Shown piece after piece: positions 58,473 through 64,000 of a DNA stretch of 64,000 nt. Source of the stretch: G963666705 sp963666705 (GTDB taxonomy: Bacteria; Pseudomonadota; Alphaproteobacteria; CADEGL01); the NCBI GenBank assembly GCA_963666705.2, contig CAXXKO010000026.1, forward strand, positions 186,001 through 250,000, in the 5' to 3' direction. The first letter of the stretch is position 1; every line of letters begins with the position of its first letter. Below the pieces are notes generated by a model. It ran no database searches. It saw nothing but the letters and a program-made list of their open reading frames with translations, and was not told the DNA's origin. The translations under genes and the position numbers were made by a program.

Positions 58473-59465
58473 CTACATCTCCTCGATCCGCGCGGCGATG
58501 GCTTCGAACCAGGGGGCGAGCGCCCGGACGGGCCCGGCCCGCGCCGCCCAGCGCGCGGCGCGGCGCGCCGTCAGGAGCGCCTGCGCCCGGGTCACGCCGA
58601 TCTTGTCGCGCTCCAGGCAGTAGGCCGCATCCCACCACTCGCCGCGGTCCTTGTATTTGAGGATCAGGCCCAGGCGTACGCACATATGGAAGGTGCCGAA
58701 GGCGGCGAGGTAGGCCGCCGCCTCGTCCGCGCCGCGCCCGTCGGCGTAGGCATCAAGGTGGCGGGCGAGGAGGCGGCCCTCGGCCGCCGGTGTGGCGCCC
58801 GCATACTCGTCGCCCAGGAGCCAGGCCGCGTCGTCGAGCCAGGCGCGGGCACCGCAATGCTCCCAGTCGAACCAGGCGACGGAGCCGTCCGCGCGCGCGA
58901 CGGCGTTGCCTGGCCGGGCGTCCCACTTGATGAAGCGGGGCGTACTCACGCGCAGGAGGGCGTGGAGGGCCGCCGCCTCGATCGCCGGTGGCGGCATGTC
59001 GAGATGGGCGCCCAGGCGCGCGGGCATGGTGGTGAGCTCGTCGAGCCAACCGGCTTTATGGCCGATGACCGCGACCTTGCTTTCGAGCCCGGCCTCGCGG
59101 CCCGCCTGGTGGATGGCGTGGAGGCTCTCGAGCGCCGCGTCGAGCCAGGCTTCGACGCCGGCCGCATCCGATTGGGCGAGGGCTTCCGACAGGCGGCGCT
59201 CGCCCAGGTCCTCCTGAATCAGCCAGCCGTCCTCGAAAGCCAGGATACGGGGCACGTGGTGCGTATGGGCGCCGAGGGCGCGCAACACCCCGACCTCGAG
59301 GCGGCCGCGGTTGGTCTTGGGCCGGCGCGTGGCGATGACCGCGCCCTCGGCGAGGCGCACGCGGACCGATTCGCGCCGTCGGCCACCGGGCTGCTCGGCA
59401 CCCTTCACTTGCGCGCCGAGGAGGGTGGTGACGGCCTCCGCCGCTTTGCGGGCGAACTTGTTCAT
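58473..59465 (-). CDS. Phosphotransferase (APH/choline kinase-like) family protein
   Basis: 330-residue kinase-like fold. The Brenner-like motif reads FIKWDARPGNAVAR, and the metal-binding aspartate is in VAWFDWEHCGARAWLDDAAWLLGD. ATRRPKTNRGRLEVGVLRAL supplies the small lobe lysine. The usual HGD is replaced by KWD, keeping the catalytic aspartate. Substrate unknown; resistance to an aminoglycoside is not implied. The start is at ATG 59465. Confidence 0.82.
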   Translation of the reverse strand: MNKFARKAAEAVTTLLGAQVKGAEQPGGRRRESVRVRLAEGAVIATRRPKTNRGRLEVGVLRALGAHTHHVPRILAFEDGWLIQEDLGERRLSEALAQSDAAGVEAWLDAALESLHAIHQAGREAGLESKVAVIGHKAGWLDELTTMPARLGAHLDMPPPAIEAAALHALLRVSTPRFIKWDARPGNAVARADGSVAWFDWEHCGARAWLDDAAWLLGDEYAGATPAAEGRLLARHLDAYADGRGADEAAAYLAAFGTFHMCVRLGLILKYKDRGEWWDAAYCLERDKIGVTRAQALLTARRAARWAARAGPVRALAPWFEAIAARIEEM

Positions 59466-59522
59466 GGGGCCGTGCCCGTTCCCGATCCCTGATTCGGGGT
59501 GAGGTTTACCAGCTAGCCCCCC

Positions 59523-60038
59523 CTATCGCGAGTCCGCCCCGTTGCCCTCGTGATCGAGCAGCCACGCCTTGCGCTCGAGCCCGCCGGCGTAACCCGTGAG
59601 GCTCCCATTCTTGCCGACGATGCGATGGCAGGGGATCAGGATGGCGACCGGGTTGCGGCCGTTGGCGAGGCCGACCGCGCGGACCGCCCGGGGCCGCCCG
59701 ATCCGCGCCGCCAGCTCCGAATAGGAGAGCCGCTGACCCCACTTCGTCACGCGCAGCGCCGCCCAGACGCTCTCCTGGAACGGTGTGCCGTTGGTCAGCG
59801 GCGCGATCCCCGCGAAGGCTTCGATATCGCCACCGAAATAGCGGGCGAAGCCATCTCGCACCGCCCTCGGTGCGGCGCCCGGCCGCAACTCGAAATCACC
59901 GTGGTGGCGGCGCAACAGCGCCCGCACGCGCGCTTCATACCCGCTGAACTCGGCCGCGCAGAGCGCATCGCCGCTCGTCACCAGGAGCATCTCGCCAACG
60001 GGCGTGGGTATGGTGTCGCCAGTCAATTGGACAGTCAC
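59523..60038 (-). CDS. ogt: Methylated-DNA-protein-cysteine methyltransferase
   Basis: 171-residue O6-alkylguanine repair protein. The acceptor cysteine is in ILIPCHRIVGKNGSLTGYAGGLERKAWLL, and YSELAARIGRPRAVRAVGLANGRNP is the DNA-binding helix with the arginine finger. The GTG at 60038 is chosen: it follows the Ada-AlkA stop as TGATGTG, so translation is coupled. Upstream in-frame codons lie inside the preceding gene. Confidence 0.9.
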   Translation of the reverse strand: MTVQLTGDTIPTPVGEMLLVTSGDALCAAEFSGYEARVRALLRRHHGDFELRPGAAPRAVRDGFARYFGGDIEAFAGIAPLTNGTPFQESVWAALRVTKWGQRLSYSELAARIGRPRAVRAVGLANGRNPVAILIPCHRIVGKNGSLTGYAGGLERKAWLLDHEGNGADSR

Positions 60039-60039
60039 A

Positions 60040-61530
60040 TCACGCGCCCTGGTTTGTGCCGCGCCACAGGTGCATGACGGCGTAGGCCCGCCACGGCCGC
60101 CAGCGCTCGGCCGCACGCTTCAGCTCCCGCCCCGTTCCGGCCAATCCCAGCCGCTGCGCCGCGCGCAGGAGGGCGATATCCCCCGCCGGGAACGCATCCG
60201 GATCCTTGAGCGCGCGCAACCAGGCATAGCCGACGGTCCACTCCCCGATCCCCGGAATGGCCAGCAGGTCGCGGCGCAGCACCGCGGGCTCGATCCCCGG
60301 ATCGAGGCGGAGGGAGCCATCGGCGACGGCCCGCGCTAGGAGCCGAATGGTATTCGCGCGGCGCCCGGTTACGCCGATGGCCTCGATCCCGGCATCCGCC
60401 AGGGCGGCCGGGACCGGGAACAGGCAGCCGTCGCCAAGCAGCGCCCCCCGGCCGGGCGCGAGCCGGCGGCCCCATGCCTGGGTGAGCCGGCTGGCGAAGG
60501 TCCGCCCCGCGGCGACGGTAATCTGCTGGCCGAGGATTCCGCGCACGAGGAGCTCGAACGGGTCCCAGCAACCGGGCACGCGCAGGCCCGGCGCCGCATC
60601 GACCAGGGGCGCCAGGCCGGGGTCGAGGCCCAACACGTCGCGGACGCTGGACGGCTCGGCGTCGAGGTCGAACATGGACCGCAGGCGTTCGGCGACCGGC
60701 AGCAGGGAGACCACGCCATCGATCCACACTTCGGCCCGCAGGGCGTCGTGCCGCGCGCTGTCGGACACACGAAGGATCCCCTTTTGCCCGCCCAGCTCGA
60801 ACGTGCGGGCGTAGCGGTCGCCATCGATCTCCTCGACGCCCGCAATGGCGCGGGCGCGCAGGAAGCCGAGCATCGCGTGCCAGTCGTAGGGCGGAACGTA
60901 ACCGAGCGTGAGGGCGATCGCCGCCGGCGACGCGGCGCACCCGTCCGACCCGACCCGCACCCGCGCCTCGGAGGGTGGCGAGCGATAGGCATCCCTGAAC
61001 GTCGCATTGAACCGCCGCAGGCTCGAATAGCCGGCCGCGATGGCCACGTCGGTCATGGGTAGCCGCGTCTCCCATAGAAGCTGGCGGGCGAGGTGCAGCC
61101 GCTGGGTCGCCGCCACCTCGGTCGGCGAGGCGCCCACATGCCGGTCGAACAGGCGGCGCAGGTGCCGCGCGCCGACGCCGAGCCGGGCCGCCAGCTCATC
61201 GACAGATCCGCCGTCGAGGGCGCCGTCCGCGATCAGCTTGAGGGCGCGCCGCACGGTCGCGCAGGTGCCGAGCCACGCGGCCGAGTTGGGCGCGGTCTCC
61301 GGCCGGCACCGCTTGCACGGCCGGTAGCCCGCGCGCTCGGCCGCCGCGGCCGTGCGGTGGTAGGTGCAGTTCGCGGGCTTGGGATTGGGCGCGGGGCAGA
61401 TGGGCCGGCAATAGACACCGGTCGTGCGCACGCCGACGAAAAAGCGGCCGTCGAACCGCGGGTCGCGGCTGACCGGCGCCTCGTACAGGCGGGCGTCTTC
61501 GATTCTTGCTTCCTGGGTCAGCGTGGCCAT
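60040..61530 (-). CDS. Ada-AlkA fusion: alkylation-responsive regulator and DNA-3-methyladenine glycosylase
   Basis: 496 residues in three parts. 1-85: Ada metal-binding domain with C41, C45, C72 and C75 (VYCRPICPAP, PCKRCRPE), whose first cysteine takes methyl from phosphotriesters. 85-190: AraC-type helix-turn-helix (LAARLGVGARHLRRLF, MTDVAIAAGYSSLRRFNATF). 200-496: AlkA N-terminal domain and HhH-GPD glycosylase (LLAIPGIGEWTVGYAWL with the catalytic aspartate in FPAGD). It is translationally coupled to ogt, giving sensing, base excision and direct reversal in one operon. Autoregulation is expected by analogy with Ada. Confidence 0.92.
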   Translation of the reverse strand: MATLTQEARIEDARLYEAPVSRDPRFDGRFFVGVRTTGVYCRPICPAPNPKPANCTYHRTAAAAERAGYRPCKRCRPETAPNSAAWLGTCATVRRALKLIADGALDGGSVDELAARLGVGARHLRRLFDRHVGASPTEVAATQRLHLARQLLWETRLPMTDVAIAAGYSSLRRFNATFRDAYRSPPSEARVRVGSDGCAASPAAIALTLGYVPPYDWHAMLGFLRARAIAGVEEIDGDRYARTFELGGQKGILRVSDSARHDALRAEVWIDGVVSLLPVAERLRSMFDLDAEPSSVRDVLGLDPGLAPLVDAAPGLRVPGCWDPFELLVRGILGQQITVAAGRTFASRLTQAWGRRLAPGRGALLGDGCLFPVPAALADAGIEAIGVTGRRANTIRLLARAVADGSLRLDPGIEPAVLRRDLLAIPGIGEWTVGYAWLRALKDPDAFPAGDIALLRAAQRLGLAGTGRELKRAAERWRPWRAYAVMHLWRGTNQGA

Positions 61531-61597
61531 GACCGAGCATATACGCGCTTCCAGCCGCCCCGTCTCGCCGGAATCGGCCGTCGTTACCCCGCCGTCG

Positions 61598-62026
61598 TCA
61601 ATAGGCGGTGTAGGACTTCTCCTCGACGATGGCGGCGCCCAGGAGGTCGTTGACCCGCCGCTTGATGGCGGCGCGCCGGTCGTTGGTGCGGTAGACGTCG
61701 CGGGCGAGCTGGATGAAGGCAGGGCCGAAGTCGCCCGCCCGCTCGTAGGCGCGGATGGCGTCCTCGATGGCCCACAGGCGGGCGTTGACGGCCTTGAGGT
61801 CCGCCGCCAATCGGTCGAGCGCGCGCGAGCCCGGCATGCCCGCCTCGCGCGCGGCCGCGAGCGTATCGAGCTCGTGGCGCACGTTCGCGAGCTTGGCCGG
61901 ATCGGCGATGTTCTCGGCCTTGATCTCGAGGATGGCGATCTTGTCCAGGAGCTCACCCGGCGCCACGTCGATGCGGACGGCGGCCACGGAGGGCGCCAGC
62001 TTCGCCTTGGCCTGGGACCTGCTCAC
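61598..62026 (-). CDS. DUF6165 family protein
   Basis: 142-residue helical protein: VRIDVAPGELLDKIAILEIKAENI, LANVRHELDTLAAAR, LKAVNARLWAIEDAIRAYERAGDFGPAFIQLARDVYRTNDRRAAIKRRVNDLL. The family commonly neighbours glycosyltransferase genes; role unknown. The GTG start overlaps the stop of the upstream glycosyltransferase frame (GTGA), confirming co-translation with it. Confidence 0.86.
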   Translation of the reverse strand: MSRSQAKAKLAPSVAAVRIDVAPGELLDKIAILEIKAENIADPAKLANVRHELDTLAAAREAGMPGSRALDRLAADLKAVNARLWAIEDAIRAYERAGDFGPAFIQLARDVYRTNDRRAAIKRRVNDLLGAAIVEEKSYTAY

Positions 62027-62957
62027 GCCGCCCGCTCCCGCAGCGCCCGGCCGACGCGGTCGAAGACGCCGGGCCAATCGCCGGGCTCGTCCTGGCGGAA
62101 GATTCGCATATCCGGATACCATTGCGTGGTATCGCCCGTGAGGCCCCATCGCCAGTCCGGCAAATGCGGCAACAAGAGCCAGGTCTCGACTCCCATGGCC
62201 CCGGCTAGGTGAGCCAGCGCCGTATCGGAGGAGACGACGAGGTCGAGCCCACTCAGGACGGCGGCTGTATCGACGAAGGCGTCCGGCCCGTTGTCGAGTT
62301 CGCCGCCCAGGTCGCGAAGCGGCGTCCCGGCCGGCCAGTCGGCGATCTGTTCGCGTCCCGGCCCCTTTTGTAGTGCATGGAGCGCCGTACCCGGCACCTC
62401 GGCCAAGGCGGCGAACATGGCAAGTGGGATCGAGCGGCGGCGGTCCGCCTCGTAGCTCGGGTTGCCCTGCCAGCCGATGCCAACCCTGAGCCCGTCTTCG
62501 GTATCGAGGCAGGCGGCCCAGTCTCGCGCCAGCGCTGGCTCGGGCGATAGGTAGGGCCCCCTGTCGGCCACGTCGCCGAGGCGGCCCGGTACGCTCATCA
62601 ACGGGGCCTGGAGATCGTAGTCCGGCATCGGCCCGTCCGACGGCGCCACCTCGTCGATGCCGCTCGAGGACGAGAGGAGGCGGACGAGGCGCGGCTGGCA
62701 GCGAAGTATCACCCGCCCGCCGTCGCGTGGGACGGCGCGGGCAAGCGCGCGAACTGGATGGCGTCCCCCAGTCCCTGCTCGGCATGGATGAGGAGCGTCC
62801 GGCCGGCGAGCGGCGCGCCGTCCCACTCGGGGCCCGCCAGCCGTTCGACGGGGAAGCCGGGAAGCCGGCGGCGCCATTCGTACTCGCGCCAGCCCTGGGC
62901 CCAGTCCCCCGTCATCAACAGGGCGAGGGTGTCAATGGCGGAGCAAAAAGGGATCAC
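62023..62957 (-). pseudogene. TPR-glycosyltransferase (GT9-like), 5'-truncated and frameshifted
   Basis: Visible residues match the end of a TPR region (LALLMTGDWAQGWREYEWRRR) followed by the GT9-like domain (LLIHAEQGLGDAIQFAR, then in the next frame GGRVILRCQPRLVRLL, VGIGWQGNPSYEADRRRSIPLAMFAAL, VSSDTALAHLAGAMGVETWLLLP, DWRWGLTGD). A one-base deficit in the GCGCGC run near 62744-62751 separates the two frames. The usual several hundred residues of N-terminal TPRs are absent; IS21-family genes begin 160 bp further up, so truncation by the IS is likely. Confidence 0.78.
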
Positions 62958-63120
62958 CTCGGCGGTGTAAGAAGGGACCGCTTGGCGGCTGCGGGCTTGT
63001 CCCCGTAGTCCACGGGAGGGCCCCGCGCGCGACGCGGTGTGCCCTCAACAGGCTGACGCGGCGGCGCGCGCGGGAGGGACCTGTGGGCCCACGGGGTCAA
63101 GCGTGGGCTGGGTGGTCGGT
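62958..63120. other. Junction between truncated gene and IS21-family genes
   Basis: About 160 GC-rich bp between the glycosyltransferase remnant and istB. The IS terminus should lie here but I cannot place it without the other end of the element, which is outside the window. Confidence 0.4.
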
Positions 63121-63885
63121 TCAGTTAGCAGTCGGGGTTTGACGCCTGCGGCTCTGGTTGAGCCTGTAGCTGTCACCGTTCATCTCGAGGATGTTGACGT
63201 GGTGGGTGAGGCGATCGAGGAGCGCGCCGGTGAGGCGCTCGGAGCCGAACACCTCGGTCCATTCGTCGAAGGGCAGATTGGTGGTGACCAGGGTCGAGCC
63301 CCGCTCGTAGCGTTGGCTGAACACCTCGAACAACAGCTCGGCGCCGGTCTTCGACAGCGGCACGAAGCCGAGTTCGTCGACGATCAGAAGCTTGTAGGTG
63401 GCGAGCTTCTTCTGGAACCTCAGCAGCTGCTTGTCATCGCGGGCCTCGATGAGTTCGTGGACCAGCGCGGCGGCGGTGATGAAGCCGACCGAGAGGCCCT
63501 TCTGGCAGGCCGCCAGGCCGAGACCGAGGGCGATGTGGGTCTTGCCGGTCCCACTGTTGCCGAGCGCGATGAGGTTCTCGCGGCGCTCGATGTACTCGCA
63601 GCGGGCCAGCTCCAGGACCAGCGCCTTGTTGAGCGAGGGGATGACCTTGAAGTCGAAGCTGTCGAGGCTCTTGACCACGGGGAAGCGCGCCGCCTTGATG
63701 CGCCGCTCGACCATGCGGCGCTCGCGGTCGATCAGCTCGAGCTCGGCGAGTCTCAACAGGTAGCGGACGTGATCGACGCCTTCCGAGGCGCACTGCCGGG
63801 CGATCTTGTCGTACTCGCGCAGGAAGGTCGGCAGCTTCAGCGTCTCGAGGTGGTGGGCGAGCAGCACTTGCGGTGTGTCGGTCAT
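63121..63885 (-). CDS. istB: IS21-family helper ATPase IstB
   Basis: 254-residue AAA+ ATPase that assists IS21 transposition. Walker A GNSGTGKTHIALGLG, Walker B LLIVDELGFVPLSK, TTNLPFDEWTEVFGSERLTGALLDRLTHH is the sensor region. N-terminal helical domain LLAHHLETLKLPTFLREYDKIARQ. The ATG overlaps the istA stop (ATGA), the standard IS21 arrangement. Confidence 0.95.
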   Translation of the reverse strand: MTDTPQVLLAHHLETLKLPTFLREYDKIARQCASEGVDHVRYLLRLAELELIDRERRMVERRIKAARFPVVKSLDSFDFKVIPSLNKALVLELARCEYIERRENLIALGNSGTGKTHIALGLGLAACQKGLSVGFITAAALVHELIEARDDKQLLRFQKKLATYKLLIVDELGFVPLSKTGAELLFEVFSQRYERGSTLVTTNLPFDEWTEVFGSERLTGALLDRLTHHVNILEMNGDSYRLNQSRRRQTPTAN

Positions 63886-64000
63886 GCGCCGAGCCCCGAC
63901 AGCAGGCTCATGTACGACTTGGCGGACGTCATCGCGACCCGGGCGCGCGGCAGATACGGATAGACGTCGAGGTTGAGCCTGGGCGGCCGCCGCTCGATGC
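63882..64000 (-). CDS. istA: IS21-family transposase IstA, C-terminal fragment at window edge
   Basis: The last 39 codons of istA are visible (RPPRLNLDVYPYLPRARVA then SYMSLLSGLGA and stop). The rest lies beyond the window. Position and overlap with istB support the call. Confidence 0.85.
   Translation of the reverse strand, partial: IERRPPRLNLDVYPYLPRARVAMTSAKSYMSLLSGLGA

Overview
The window looks like a high-GC alphaproteobacterial chromosome. The evidence is the gene repertoire (Thauera/Magnetospirillum-type BcrA/BcrD, an Ada-AlkA fusion, a DUF6165 protein, Tat-exported PotD-like binding protein), AT-poor promoters, and two sites matching the alphaproteobacterial RpoH consensus. Nearly all genes are catabolic or transport genes of an accessory kind; I see no ribosomal or replication core. 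The order cannot be fixed from this window.

Layout. 0-3.6 kb: end of an anaerobic benzoyl-CoA reductase operon (bcrA partial, bcrD), then three GNAT acetyltransferase domains in two genes and an Rrf2 repressor, an arrangement like badL-badM of Rhodopseudomonas palustris. 4-8.3 kb: GFA protein, two small hypotheticals, pcm, a block of nested MITE-like repeats, and a frameshifted M28 peptidase. 8.37-20.42 kb: a segment bounded by a 37-bp direct repeat of the 3' end of tRNA-Lys(CTT), the intact tRNA lying at the right end. It holds an Ldh_2 dehydrogenase, a polyamine-type ABC importer with no ATPase and split by an IS630 element, a 3-hydroxyisobutyrate-type dehydrogenase, two tandem amidohydrolases and an MmgE/PrpD protein, and is read as a decayed integrative island. 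20.6-30.4 kb, minus strand: iorA-iorB (iorA frameshifted in a GC tract), VOC protein, UxaA-type dehydratase, hydantoinase/oxoprolinase A and B. 30.6-36.4 kb: DUF1579-like protein, an isochorismatase-fold protein lacking its nucleophile, a PhyH-GMC-LLM operon and a pRiA4b ORF-3 protein. 36.5-40 kb: two RidA paralogues with threonine dehydrogenase and glycine C-acetyltransferase. 40.1-43.6 kb: three tandem Asp/Glu-racemase-family genes and a carnitine-dehydrogenase-like gene. 43.6-49.6 kb: a small Cys-rich protein, a ThDP enzyme, gamma-glutamyltransferase, a 99-bp tandem repeat and a DHA2 transporter. 49.6-53.4 kb: a complete IS1595 element with intact 8-bp target duplication, directly upstream of a P-loop NTPase-TPR gene. 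53.4-62 kb: DUF1989 protein, phosphoglycerate mutase, DAO-family oxidoreductase, acyl-CoA dehydrogenase and enoyl-CoA hydratase, orphan DUF433 antitoxin, phosphotransferase, Ogt plus Ada-AlkA. 62-64 kb: DUF6165 and a 5'-truncated, frameshifted glycosyltransferase abutting an IS21-family istA-istB pair.

Four genes (M28 peptidase, iorA, NTPase-TPR, glycosyltransferase) each need exactly one extra base to restore the frame. This may be indel error in GC-rich or homopolymer sequence rather than four real mutations.

The observation I consider most novel is a pair of matching intergenic elements (37043-37189 and 43972-44120). Each has an RpoH-type promoter with identical spacing, followed by a 17-position stem closing a loop of exactly 53 nt, with no downstream ORF on that strand. 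They are candidates for a heat-shock-driven structured RNA or a promoter-carrying repeat.
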